Of a stretch of DNA of 64,000 nt, positions 8,472 to 16,619 are shown piece after piece (position 1 is the first letter of the stretch; each line of letters begins with the position of its first letter). A program made the position numbers and the translations under genes. Below the pieces are notes generated by a model that made no database searches, was not told where the DNA came from, and saw nothing but the letters and a program-made list of their open reading frames with translations. The DNA is taken from NCBI GenBank assembly GCA_000620205.1, contig JHVP01000001.1, positions 496,001 through 560,000 on the forward strand, written 5' to 3'. The DNA comes from Geodermatophilaceae bacterium URHA0031. GTDB lineage: Bacteria > Actinomycetota > Actinomycetes > Mycobacteriales > Geodermatophilaceae.

Positions 8472-9005
8472 TCAGCGCTGGAGCAGGTCCCGCAACTTGA
8501 GCACGGTGGACCAGTTCCGGGCGGTGCCCACCGGGCCCTTGGCCTTCGCCAGCGCGGCGGACAGCGGGCTCTGCAGCTGCCCGTGCGGGCACCAGAGGTA
8601 GAGCTCGCGGCCGTCGACGGTGTACACGTCGTCCTCGGGGTCGACGGCGGCGAGCCGCTGCTGGACCTCCGCCGGGACGGGCTCGGTGGAAAAGGACACG
8701 ACGTAGCGGCTCGGGTCGGTGGCGACCGACCCGAGCGGGTCCTTCGCGACCACCGCGAGCAGCTCGTCCCGGGTCCGGACGACGACGGGGACGGCGAACC
8801 CGAACCGCCGCTCCAGCGCCTGCTCCACCCCCGACGCCAGCTCAGCGACCGGCCGGTCGGAGTCGAGCACCACGTTGCCGCTCTGCAGCAGGGTCGCCAC
8901 CCCGGCGTGGCCCTCCGCGGTGAGCAGCTCGCGCAGCTCGGCCATCGGGACCCGGTGGGCCCGGCCGACGTTGATGCCGCGCAGCAGCACCGCGTACCGC
9001 GTCAC
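8472..9005 (-). CDS. DUF1697 family protein
   Basis: A 177-residue protein of the DUF1697 family. It opens with TRYAVLLRGINVGRAHRVPM and contains LLQSGNVVLDSDRPVAEL and VVVRTRDELLAVVAKDP, all typical of that family; the C-terminus closes with TARNWSTVLKLRDLL. The length is normal. Biochemical function is not established. GTG start at 9005. It converges on RNase D across the 22 bp direct repeats and is divergent from the beta-oxidation operon. Confidence 0.9.
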   Translation of the reverse strand: MTRYAVLLRGINVGRAHRVPMAELRELLTAEGHAGVATLLQSGNVVLDSDRPVAELASGVEQALERRFGFAVPVVVRTRDELLAVVAKDPLGSVATDPSRYVVSFSTEPVPAEVQQRLAAVDPEDDVYTVDGRELYLWCPHGQLQSPLSAALAKAKGPVGTARNWSTVLKLRDLLQR

Positions 9006-9076
9006 GTCGCCTCCTCGGTGTCGGGGTCCGCAGCCTAGGCGGGCTCACCCCGTCGGGGAGCCCCCTGGGCCCGGCG

Positions 9077-9098
9077 GTTACCAGCGGGTAACTTGACC
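9077..9098 (+). promoter_or_regulatory. Candidate operator and -35 of the beta-oxidation operon
   Basis: GTTACC-AGCG-GGTAAC (9077-9092) is a perfect inverted repeat directly followed by TTGACC (9093-9098), a good -35. A second perfect inverted repeat, GCCGGTCG-T-CGACCGGC, covers 9102-9118. The first resembles a TetR-family operator; the regulator is not in the window. Confidence 0.5.
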
Positions 9099-9142
9099 GG
9101 TGCCGGTCGTCGACCGGCGTCTGAACCCATCGCGGAGGTCCT

Positions 9143-10366
9143 GTGTCATCTGGAGAGCGGCGGCCACGCCAGTTGCGCGAGGTCGTCTTCGTCGACGGCG
9201 TGCGCACCCCCTTCGGCAAGGCCGGCCCGAGAGGCATCTACGCCGAGACGCGCGCCGACGACCTCGTCGTCCGCTGCATCCGGGAGCTGATGCGCCGCAA
9301 CCCGGCCCTGCCGCCCGAGCGGGTCGACGAGGTCGCCATCGCCGCCACCACCCAGATCGGCGACCAGGGGCTGACCATCGGCCGCACCGCCGCGCTGCTG
9401 GCCGGCCTGCCGAAGTCCGTCCCCGGTTTCGCCATCGACCGGATGTGCGCCGGAGCGATGACCGCGGTCACCACCACCGCCAGCGGCATCGCGTTCGGCG
9501 CCTACGACGTGGCGATCGCCGGCGGGGTGGAGCACATGGGCCACCACCCGATGGGCGAGGGCGTCGACCCCAACCCCCGCTTCGTCAGCGAGAAGATCGT
9601 CGACGGCTCGGCCCTGGTCATGGGCTCGACCGCGGAGAACCTGCACGACCGCTTCCCGCACCTGACCAAGGAGCGCGCCGACGCGTTCGCGCTGGCCAGC
9701 CAGCAGAAGTACGCCAAGGCCGTGGCGAACGGGCAGATCGGCCCGGAGCTCGTGCCGGTGGCCACCCGCTCGGCCGAGGCCGGCTGGGGGCTGGCCACCG
9801 TCGACGAGCCACCGCGACCGAACACCACCCTCGACGGCCTGGCGACGCTGAAGACGCCGTTCCGCCCGCACGGCCACGTCACCGCCGGCAACGCGGCGGG
9901 GCTGAACGACGGCGCGACCGGGTGCCTGCTCGCCGCCGAGGACGTCGCCCGCGAGCTCGGGCTGGACATCGGCATGCGGCTGGTGGGCTACGGCTTCGCC
10001 GGCGTCGAGCCCGAGGTGATGGGCGTCGGGCCGATCCCGTCGACGGAGAAGGCGCTGGCCAGCACCGGCCTGTCGATCTCCGACATCGGCCTGTTCGAGC
10101 TGAACGAGGCCTTCGCCGTCCAGGTGCTGGCCTTCCTGGACCACTACGGCATCGCCGACGACGACGAGCGGGTCAACCCGTGGGGTGGCGCGATCGCCGT
10201 CGGTCACCCGCTGGCCTCCTCCGGCGTCCGGCTGATGACCCAGCTGTCCCGGCAGTTCGCGGAGCGGCCAGACGTCCGCTACGGGCTGACCGCGATGTGC
10301 ATCGGCATCGGCATGGGCGGCACCGTGATCTGGGAGAACCCGAACTGGGAAGGAGCTTCGGCATGA
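9143..10366 (+). CDS. fadA: Acetyl-CoA C-acyltransferase (thiolase, FadA)
   Basis: A 407-residue thiolase that cleaves 3-ketoacyl-CoA to acetyl-CoA and a shortened acyl-CoA, the last beta-oxidation step. Thiolase landmarks are present: VFVDGVRTPFGKAG at the N-terminus, the nucleophilic Cys in DRMCAGAMTAV, ELNEAFAVQVLAFLD, the His in GAIAVGHPLASSG, and the second Cys in AMCIGIGMGGTVIW. GTG start at 9143 with GGAGG about 10 nt upstream. The stop overlaps the start of the next gene (ATGA), so the pair is likely translated together as a trifunctional-like complex. Confidence 0.95.
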   Translation: MSSGERRPRQLREVVFVDGVRTPFGKAGPRGIYAETRADDLVVRCIRELMRRNPALPPERVDEVAIAATTQIGDQGLTIGRTAALLAGLPKSVPGFAIDRMCAGAMTAVTTTASGIAFGAYDVAIAGGVEHMGHHPMGEGVDPNPRFVSEKIVDGSALVMGSTAENLHDRFPHLTKERADAFALASQQKYAKAVANGQIGPELVPVATRSAEAGWGLATVDEPPRPNTTLDGLATLKTPFRPHGHVTAGNAAGLNDGATGCLLAAEDVARELGLDIGMRLVGYGFAGVEPEVMGVGPIPSTEKALASTGLSISDIGLFELNEAFAVQVLAFLDHYGIADDDERVNPWGGAIAVGHPLASSGVRLMTQLSRQFAERPDVRYGLTAMCIGIGMGGTVIWENPNWEGASA

Positions 10367-12447
10367 GCGCCGTGTTCACCGACGAGGTCGTCACCGAGTC
10401 GAAGGTCCGGTACCTGCGGGTGCCGGGGCTGGCCGGTGAGCTGGCGCTGATCACGCTGGACAACGGGCAGGACCACACCCGTCCGTCGACGTTCGGCCCC
10501 GGCGGGCTCGCCTCGCTGGACGCCGCACTGGACGAGGTCGCGGCGCACTCCCCCGCCCCGGCGGCCATCGCCGTCACCGGCAAGCCGTTCATCTTCGCCG
10601 TCGGCGCGGACCTCTCCGGCGTCCCGGCGATCACCTCGGCCGACGACGCTCGGGAGATCGCCGAGACCGGGCACCGGGTGTTCCGCCGGCTCAAGGACTC
10701 CCCGGTCCCGACGTTCGCCTTCGTCAACGGTGCGGCTCTGGGCGGTGGGCTGGAGCTGGCGCTGCACTGCCGGTACCGGACGATCGCCAGCACCGCCGTC
10801 GTCGCCTTCCCCGAGGTGTTCCTCGGCCTGGTGCCCGGCTGGGGCGGCACGCAGCTGCTGCCGGACCTGATCGGCATCGACGCCGCGGTCGGCGTGATCG
10901 TGGAGAACGCGTTGGCGCAGAACAAGGTCACGCCCGGCCCGAAGGCCGCGAAGCTGGGCATCGCGGACGTCCTCCTCGAGCCGGCCGACTTCCTGGAGCG
11001 GTCGCTGGAGTGGGCGGCCGGCGTGCTCGCCGGCGAGGTCACCGTCCGCCGCACCCCGGTGGATACGGCGGCCTGGGACGACGCGATCGCCCGCGCCCGG
11101 GCGGTCGTCGCCGCCCGGACCCGCAACGCCTCCCCCGGCACGCTGCGCGCCGTGGAGCTGCTCGACCTGGCCCGTGCCGGGGTGGGCGACGAGGCCTTCA
11201 CCGCCGGCACGGCGGCCGAGGACGACGCCCTGACCGAGCTGCTCATGAGCGACGAGCTGCGCGCGGGGCTGTACTCCTTCGACCTGGTGAACAAGCGGGC
11301 CAGGCGCCCCGCGGGCGCGCCGGACCGGGCGCTGGCGCGGACGATCACCAAGGTCGGCGTCGTGGGTGCCGGGCTGATGGCCTCTCAGCTCGCGCTGCTG
11401 TTCCTGCGCCGGCTGGAGGTGCCCGTCGTGCTCACCGACATCGACCAGGCGCGCGTGGACAAGGGCGTCGGCTACGTGCACGCCGAGCTGGACAAGCTGG
11501 CCGGCCGCGGGCGGCTGTCCCCCGACGCGCTGAACCGGCTCAAGGGCCTGGTCAGCGGCTCGCTGTCCAAGGACGTCTTCGCCGACGCCGACCTGGTCGT
11601 CGAGGCGGTGTTCGAGGAGCTGTCGGTCAAGCAGCAGGTGTTCGCCGAGGTGGAGGCCGTGGTCTCCGCCGAGTGCGTGCTGGCCACCAACACCTCGGCA
11701 CTGTCGGTGACCGAGATGGCCGCCAAGCTGCAGCACCCCGAGCGGGTCGTCGGGCTGCACTTCTTCAACCCGGTCGCCGTCCTGCCGCTGCTGGAGGTGG
11801 TGCGCGCCGAGCAGACCGACGACCCGACGCTGGCCACCGCCTTCGCCGTCGGCAGGCAGCTGGGCAAGAGCTGTGTGCTGGTCGCCGACGCCCCGGCGTT
11901 CGTGGTCAACCGGCTGCTCACCCGCTTCCTGGGCGAGGTCACCGCCGCGGTCGACGCCGGCACGCCGGTCGCCGTCGCGGAGACGGCGCTGGACCCCCTC
12001 GGCCTGCCGATGACGCCGTTCGAGCTGCTGTCGCTGGTCGGCCCGCCGGTGGCACTGCACGTGGCCGAGCGGATGCACGAGGCCTTCCCCGACCGCTTCG
12101 GCGTCGGCGAGGGGCTCCGGCGGATGGTCGAGCTGGGCAAGACCTCGGTCTTCTCCGAGCCGGGCGTGGTCGACCCGGAGCTGGCCGGGATCGACAGCGG
12201 CGACGCGCCCCTCACCGCGGCAGAGCTGCGGTCCAACGCCGAGCGGGCGCTGGCCGAGGAGATCCGCCTCATGCTCGACGAGGGCGTCGTCCAGGCGGTG
12301 CAGGACATCGACCTGGCCATGCTGCTGGGTGCGGGCTGGCCGTTCTGGCTGGGTGGCATCTCCGCCTACCTCGACCGCGCTGGCGTCTCCGAGGCCGTGA
12401 CCGGGAAGCGGTTCCTCCCCCGCGGGGTGGCCTCCCTCCCGGCCTGA
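10363..12447 (+). CDS. fadB: Multifunctional enoyl-CoA hydratase / 3-hydroxyacyl-CoA dehydrogenase (FadB/FadJ type)
   Basis: A 694-residue two-enzyme protein. The N-terminal crotonase domain (about 1-260) shows KPFIFAVGADLSG, the oxyanion-hole region NGAALGGGLELALHCRYR, and FPEVFLGLVPGWGGTQLLPD with the catalytic glutamate. The dehydrogenase part begins near 320 with the NAD-binding VGVVGAGLMASQLAL, followed by TNTSALSVTEMA and GLHFFNPVAVLPLLEVV with the catalytic histidine, and two C-terminal helical repeats. It overlaps fadA by 4 nt. A 12 bp stem hairpin follows the stop. Confidence 0.95.
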   Translation: MSAVFTDEVVTESKVRYLRVPGLAGELALITLDNGQDHTRPSTFGPGGLASLDAALDEVAAHSPAPAAIAVTGKPFIFAVGADLSGVPAITSADDAREIAETGHRVFRRLKDSPVPTFAFVNGAALGGGLELALHCRYRTIASTAVVAFPEVFLGLVPGWGGTQLLPDLIGIDAAVGVIVENALAQNKVTPGPKAAKLGIADVLLEPADFLERSLEWAAGVLAGEVTVRRTPVDTAAWDDAIARARAVVAARTRNASPGTLRAVELLDLARAGVGDEAFTAGTAAEDDALTELLMSDELRAGLYSFDLVNKRARRPAGAPDRALARTITKVGVVGAGLMASQLALLFLRRLEVPVVLTDIDQARVDKGVGYVHAELDKLAGRGRLSPDALNRLKGLVSGSLSKDVFADADLVVEAVFEELSVKQQVFAEVEAVVSAECVLATNTSALSVTEMAAKLQHPERVVGLHFFNPVAVLPLLEVVRAEQTDDPTLATAFAVGRQLGKSCVLVADAPAFVVNRLLTRFLGEVTAAVDAGTPVAVAETALDPLGLPMTPFELLSLVGPPVALHVAERMHEAFPDRFGVGEGLRRMVELGKTSVFSEPGVVDPELAGIDSGDAPLTAAELRSNAERALAEEIRLMLDEGVVQAVQDIDLAMLLGAGWPFWLGGISAYLDRAGVSEAVTGKRFLPRGVASLPA

Positions 12448-12453
12448 TGCCGA

Positions 12454-12481
12454 GCGCCGCACCCCGCCCGGGGTGCGGCGC
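12454..12481. terminator. Bidirectional hairpin terminator
   Basis: A perfect 12 bp stem (GCGCCGCACCCC/GGGGTGCGGCGC) with loop GCCC lies between the convergent fadB stop (12447) and the thiamine-binding gene stop (12497). There is no T-tract, as is usual in high-GC actinobacteria. Confidence 0.75.
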
Positions 12482-12496
12482 CCGGCGGGGTCAGGC

Positions 12497-12787
12497 CTAC
12501 CGGAACTTGGCGGTGAGGCTGTCCATCGTGCGGCCGACCGTGGCGACCTTCAGGTGCGAGATGCCGCCGGTGGCCCCGGCCGCGATCATCGCCTCGTGCG
12601 CGGCGCGCAGCGTCGCCCAGACGGCGTCCGCATCCCCCTCGAGGGTCGTGCCGAGCGCGCCGACCTCAGCGCGGAGCCCGGAGCCCTGGATGACCGCGAT
12701 GGCGGCCTCGACGTAGGCGTGCGGGTCGTCCGGCGTGCCCGGCGGCGACGGCGCCACCTGGATCTCGGCGATCACCTGGTCGCTCAC
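12497..12787 (-). CDS. Thiamine-binding (MTH1187/YkoF-like, DUF77) protein
   Basis: A 96-residue small alpha/beta protein of the thiamine-binding MTH1187 type. Characteristic parts: [16 protein letters not shown] at the N-terminus, [18 protein letters not shown] in the middle, and [14 protein letters not shown] near the end. Family members bind thiamine or related pyrimidine compounds; here ligand binding is inferred. The GTG start overlaps the dxs stop by 4 nt (GTGA). DXS needs thiamine diphosphate, so this overlap suggests that cofactor supply or sensing is tied to DXS production. Confidence 0.82.
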   Translation of the reverse strand: MSDQVIAEIQVAPSPPGTPDDPHAYVEAAIAVIQGSGLRAEVGALGTTLEGDADAVWATLRAAHEAMIAAGATGGISHLKVATVGRTMDSLTAKFR

Positions 12788-14706
12788 TGCTGGCCCTCGG
12801 CCCGCGCGGTCTGCTGGTGCTCCCCCGCCGCGCGGTCGGCGACCCGGGCGGCCCACTCGACGACCCGCCGGGCGACGTCCTGCTCGGTGAGCCCGATGTC
12901 GGCCAGCACCTGCCCGCGGCTGCCGTGGTCGAAGAACTGCTGGGGCAGGCCGAGCGTGCGCACCGGCACGTCGTGGTCGGCGTCCTGCAGCGCCCGGGAC
13001 AGCGTCGACCCCACCCCGCCGGCCCGGCCGCCGTCCTCGACGGTGACCACCAGCCGGTGGTCGGCGGCCAGCGCCACGAGCTCCGCGGAGACCGGGAGCA
13101 CCCAGCGCGGATCGACGACGGTGACCTCGATCCCGTGGTCGGCGGCCCGCTCGGCGGCGGCCAGGCACATCGGCACCAGCGCGCCGACGGCGACCAGCAG
13201 CACCTCCGGGGTGGCTCCGCGGCGCAGCACGTCGACCCGGCCACGGCGCTCCAGCGCCGGCACCTCGACCGGCAGCGCGCCCTTGGGGAACCGGATGACG
13301 GTCGGGCCGTCGGTGACCGCCACCGCCTCGCGCAGCGCCTCCCGCAGGGTGGGCTCGTCGCGCGGGGCGGCCAGCTGCAGGCCGGGCACGATCGAGCAGA
13401 TCGACATGTCCCACATGCCGTTGTGCGAGGCGCCGTCGGAGCCGGTGACACCGGCGCGGTCCAGCACCAGGGTGACCGGCTGGCCGTGCAGCGCGACGTC
13501 CATCAGCAGCTGGTCGAAGGCGCGGTTGAGGAACGTCGAGTAGATCGCGACGACGGGGTGCAGCCCGGCCATGCCGAGACCGGCGGCCGAGGTGAGCGCG
13601 TGCTGCTCGGCGATCCCGACGTCGAAGGTGCGCTCCGGGAAGCGCTCGGCGAAGGACGCCAGGCCGGTCGGGTGCAGCATCGCGGCGGTGATGGCCACGA
13701 TGTCGGAGCGCTCGCTGCCGATCCGGACCAGCTCGTCGGAGAAGACGTCGGTCCACTCCGGCCCGACCGCGGCCGAGGACAGCCCGCTGTCGGGCTCGAA
13801 GACGCCGGTGGAGTGCCAGGCGTCGACGGTGTCGGTCTCGGCCGGCGGGTAGCCGAAGCCCTTGGTGGTGACGGCGTGCACGATCACCGGCCCGCCGAAG
13901 GACCGGGCCCGGCGGAGCGCCGACTCCATCATCGCGACGTCGTGCCCGTCGACCGGGCCGACGTACTTCATGCCGAGGTCCTCGAACATGCCCTGCGGGC
14001 TGAGGACGTCCTTGAGGCCCTTCTTGATCGCGTGCAGTGCGTCGTAGAGGGTCGTGCCGACGACCGGCGCCTTCTGCAGCGCCTGCCGGACGGCGGCCAG
14101 CGCGTCCTCGTAGCCGGGCCGCAGCCGCAGGGTGGCCAGGGCGTCGGCGACGCCGCCGATCGTCGGTGAGTACGAGCGGCCGTTGTCGTTGACCACGATC
14201 ACGACCGGCCGGTCCTGCGCGGCGGCGATGTTGTTCAGCGCCTCCCAGGCCATCCCCCCGGTGAGCGCGCCGTCGCCGATGACGGCGACCACGGGCCGCG
14301 GGTCGCCCCGGACGGCGAAGGCCTTGGCCAGCCCGTCGGCGTAGGACAGCGAGGTGGAGGCGTGGCTGTTCTCGACCCAGTCGTGCTCGCTCTCGGCGCG
14401 GCTGGGGTAGCCGGACAGGCCGCCGCGCTGGCGGAGCTGGGCGAACCCGTCCAGCCGGCCGGTGAGCAGCTTGTGCACGTAGGCCTGGTGCCCGGTGTCG
14501 AAGACGATCGGCTCGCGCGGGGAGTGGAAGACCCGGTGCAGCGCGATGGTCAGCTCCACGGTGCCGAGGTTCGGGCCCAGGTGGCCGCCGGTCCGGGCGA
14601 CGCTGGTGACGAGGGCGTCCCGGATCTCCGCGGCGAGCGTCGGGAGCTGGTCGGGCGCCAGCGCGCGCAGGTCTGCGGGCCCGGTCAACGAGCGGAGCAA
14701 CGACAC
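12784..14706 (-). CDS. dxs: 1-deoxy-D-xylulose-5-phosphate synthase DXS
   Basis: A 640-residue thiamine-diphosphate enzyme that condenses pyruvate with glyceraldehyde 3-phosphate, the entry step of the MEP isoprenoid pathway. Features: [36 protein letters not shown], the cofactor-binding [16 protein letters not shown], the transketolase-like central domain with [20 protein letters not shown], and the C-terminal domain ending near [19 protein letters not shown]. Length is standard. A TACAGT sequence on the minus strand (14767-14772) is a possible -10, giving a leader of roughly 55 nt. Rv2682c counterpart. Confidence 0.96.
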   Translation of the reverse strand: MSLLRSLTGPADLRALAPDQLPTLAAEIRDALVTSVARTGGHLGPNLGTVELTIALHRVFHSPREPIVFDTGHQAYVHKLLTGRLDGFAQLRQRGGLSGYPSRAESEHDWVENSHASTSLSYADGLAKAFAVRGDPRPVVAVIGDGALTGGMAWEALNNIAAAQDRPVVIVVNDNGRSYSPTIGGVADALATLRLRPGYEDALAAVRQALQKAPVVGTTLYDALHAIKKGLKDVLSPQGMFEDLGMKYVGPVDGHDVAMMESALRRARSFGGPVIVHAVTTKGFGYPPAETDTVDAWHSTGVFEPDSGLSSAAVGPEWTDVFSDELVRIGSERSDIVAITAAMLHPTGLASFAERFPERTFDVGIAEQHALTSAAGLGMAGLHPVVAIYSTFLNRAFDQLLMDVALHGQPVTLVLDRAGVTGSDGASHNGMWDMSICSIVPGLQLAAPRDEPTLREALREAVAVTDGPTVIRFPKGALPVEVPALERRGRVDVLRRGATPEVLLVAVGALVPMCLAAAERAADHGIEVTVVDPRWVLPVSAELVALAADHRLVVTVEDGGRAGGVGSTLSRALQDADHDVPVRTLGLPQQFFDHGSRGQVLADIGLTEQDVARRVVEWAARVADRAAGEHQQTARAEGQQ

Positions 14707-14809
14707 GACGGAGCAGGGTCCTCTCGACGTCGGCGGCGACGGGGAGGACGCAACCGGTGGGATCCCACTGTAACTGCCAACCGGCGACCTGCCGGGCGAG
14801 CGGAGGCGC

Positions 14810-15178
14810 TCAGAGTCGGGGCACCCACCGTTCGCCGCGCAGTGCTCCGGCGACCACCTCCACGCCGCGCGCCGCCCGGGTCAGCCGGGCACCCTCCCGC
14901 TCGTAGGCGCTGATCGCCGCCTCCATGGCGTCCGGCGGCAGCTGGTCGGCCAGCTCGACCCGCACCGTGCGCCAGCCCGCACGGGCCGCCTCCAGCCCCG
15001 CGGCGACGTGGTCGGCGGCGAACCGGGCGAGCAGCACGGGGTACCGCCGCAGCACCTCGTGCGCCCGGTAGTCGTGCGGCACGAGGTCGTACAGCCACGC
15101 GACCGCGGTGCGCTCCCAGTCCGGGGCGCCGGGCGGCGCGACCTCGTCCGGCCAGCCCGGCGGCAGCGATCCGTCCAC
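14810..15178 (-). CDS. Small unknown protein behind an SOS-like box
   Basis: A 122-residue soluble-looking protein with no family I recognise. It contains [60 protein letters not shown] and ends GERWVPRL; it is predicted mostly helical and charged. The GTG at 15178 is preferred over 15226 because CACACT (15185-15190) lies exactly 6 nt upstream, as in other leaderless genes here. A near-perfect LexA-type box lies at 15221-15236. This suggests DNA-damage control, which is an inference from one site. Confidence 0.62.
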   Translation of the reverse strand: MDGSLPPGWPDEVAPPGAPDWERTAVAWLYDLVPHDYRAHEVLRRYPVLLARFAADHVAAGLEAARAGWRTVRVELADQLPPDAMEAAISAYEREGARLTRAARGVEVVAGALRGERWVPRL

Positions 15179-15184
15179 CCGGTC

Positions 15185-15190
15185 AGTGTG
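15185..15190 (-). promoter_or_regulatory. -10 box of the SOS-linked small gene
   Basis: CACACT on the minus strand, 6 nt before the GTG at 15178. The same hexamer and spacing occur before the YihY gene at 34702. Confidence 0.4.
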
Positions 15191-15220
15191 GGCCCCCGCC
15201 GGCGGCTCCTCGACACCGGA

Positions 15221-15236
15221 TCGCACACGTGTTCGA
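15221..15236. promoter_or_regulatory. LexA-type SOS box
   Basis: TCGCACACGTGTTCGA matches the actinobacterial/mycobacterial SOS consensus TCGAAC-N4-GTTCGA with one mismatch. It sits in a 22 bp near-palindrome whose outer arms are GGATCG/CGATCC. It lies 43-58 nt upstream of the predicted start of the small gene on the minus strand. Confidence 0.55.
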
Positions 15237-15365
15237 TCCGTGACCTGCCGGTGGCCCGCCGTGCCGTCCGACCGCTCAGCAGCCGGTCGGGCAGTGCAGG
15301 TGGGTCAGCCGGTCCTGCCCCTACCTGGAGCCGCACCGCGGGCCGGGGTTCCGGCACCGCCCGGG

Positions 15366-16619
15366 TCAGGCCGGCACGAGCAACGCCACGCACTCGACGT
15401 GGGCGGTCATCGGGAAGCAGTCGAACGCACGCACCGCCTCGAGCCGGTACCCGGCGTCGGTGAGCACGGCGACGTCCCGGGCCAGCGCCGCGGGGTCGCA
15501 CGCCACGTAGACGACCGCCCGGGGGGCGGCGCCGGCGATCACCCGGCTCACCTGGCGGCCGGCACCGGCCCGTGGCGGGTCCAGCACGACGACGTCGGGG
15601 CGGCCGAGCTCGGCCAGCAGCTCGGTGAGCCCGGGGGCGTCGACGTCGCCCTGCCACACCTCGGCCTGCGGCAGGTCGGCGAGGTTGGCGTCGGCCGCCG
15701 CGCACGCCGCGGCGTCGGACTCCACGCACACCACCCGGCCCTCGGCACCGACCCCGGGGGCCAGCGCCCCGCCGAACAGGCCGGCCCCGGCGTAGAGGTC
15801 GAGCACCGTCTCCCCCGGCCGCACGCCGGCGAAGGCGGAGACCGCACCGACCAGCGCGTCGGCCGCGGCCGGGTGCACCTGCCAGAAGCCGGTTCCCTCG
15901 ACCTCCCAGTCCCGCCCGCCCGCCGAGCGCTGCGCCCGCCCGGCCGGCTCCTCCGGGACGTCGGCCCCGGGCCGCAGCACCCGGGTCGAGGTGGCCTGCC
16001 CCCGCCGGTCCAGCCGCGTCGTCGTCACCACCCCGGCCGAGTCGACGGCGACGTCCACGGCGCCGGCACCCGGCCAGCGCCGGCCGAGCACGGCTGCAGC
16101 GGCCGGCTCGACGGTGATCGGGCAGTCGTCGAGCAGCACGACGCCGTGCGAGCGGTGCCGGCGGAGCCCGGGGGCACCGGTCCGGTCGACGGCGAACCGG
16201 GCGCGGGACCGCCAGCGCAGCGGCCCGCCGGGCAGCGCCTCGACGACGACGGGCAGGTCCAGCCCGGCCAGCCGGGACAGCTGCTCGCGGACGACGGCGG
16301 CCTTGAGCACCAGCTGACCGGCGTGGCTGACGTGCTGCCAGTCGCAGCCGCCGCACCTCCCGGGCCCGCTGTACGGGCAGGGGCGCTCGATCCGCTCCGG
16401 CGCGGCCTCGAGCACCTCGACGGCGTCGGCGCGGCAGAACCCGGCGTGCCGGTCCTCGGTCACCTCGACGACCACCCGCTCACCGGGCAGCGTGTGCCGC
16501 ACGAAGACCACCCGGCCCTCGTGCCGGGCCACGCAGTGCCCGCCGTGCGCCACCGGCCCGACGGTCACCTCGAACCGCCGGCCCTCCCAGCCCAGACCCT
16601 TCTCCCGCCGGTCATCCAT
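15366..16619 (-). CDS. TrmA/RlmD-like class I SAM-dependent RNA 5-methyluridine methyltransferase
   Basis: A 417-residue RNA methyltransferase that probably makes 5-methyluridine in tRNA or rRNA. It has a TRAM domain at the N-terminus (FEVTVGPVAHGGHCVARHEG), an iron-sulfur type cysteine cluster (CPYSGPGRCGGCDWQH), SAM motif I (VLDLYAGAGLFGGALA), motif IV (VVLDPPRAGAG) and the catalytic cysteine in VYVACDPAALARDV. The exact target base cannot be read from sequence. Its start overlaps the stop of the KimA-like permease by 8 nt, as in the Rv2689c-Rv2690c pair. Confidence 0.92.
   Translation of the reverse strand: MDDRREKGLGWEGRRFEVTVGPVAHGGHCVARHEGRVVFVRHTLPGERVVVEVTEDRHAGFCRADAVEVLEAAPERIERPCPYSGPGRCGGCDWQHVSHAGQLVLKAAVVREQLSRLAGLDLPVVVEALPGGPLRWRSRARFAVDRTGAPGLRRHRSHGVVLLDDCPITVEPAAAAVLGRRWPGAGAVDVAVDSAGVVTTTRLDRRGQATSTRVLRPGADVPEEPAGRAQRSAGGRDWEVEGTGFWQVHPAAADALVGAVSAFAGVRPGETVLDLYAGAGLFGGALAPGVGAEGRVVCVESDAAACAAADANLADLPQAEVWQGDVDAPGLTELLAELGRPDVVVLDPPRAGAGRQVSRVIAGAAPRAVVYVACDPAALARDVAVLTDAGYRLEAVRAFDCFPMTAHVECVALLVPA

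Noticed and set aside
10279-12462. A 727-residue minus-strand frame over the beta-oxidation genes
   Set aside because: Low-complexity Gln/Arg/Gly/Val composition and no domain; it is the antisense shadow of the FadB-like gene.
15225-15240. GTTCGATCC, resembling a tRNA T-loop
   Set aside because: No acceptor stem, anticodon arm or D-arm can be folded around it; it is half of the SOS-like palindrome.
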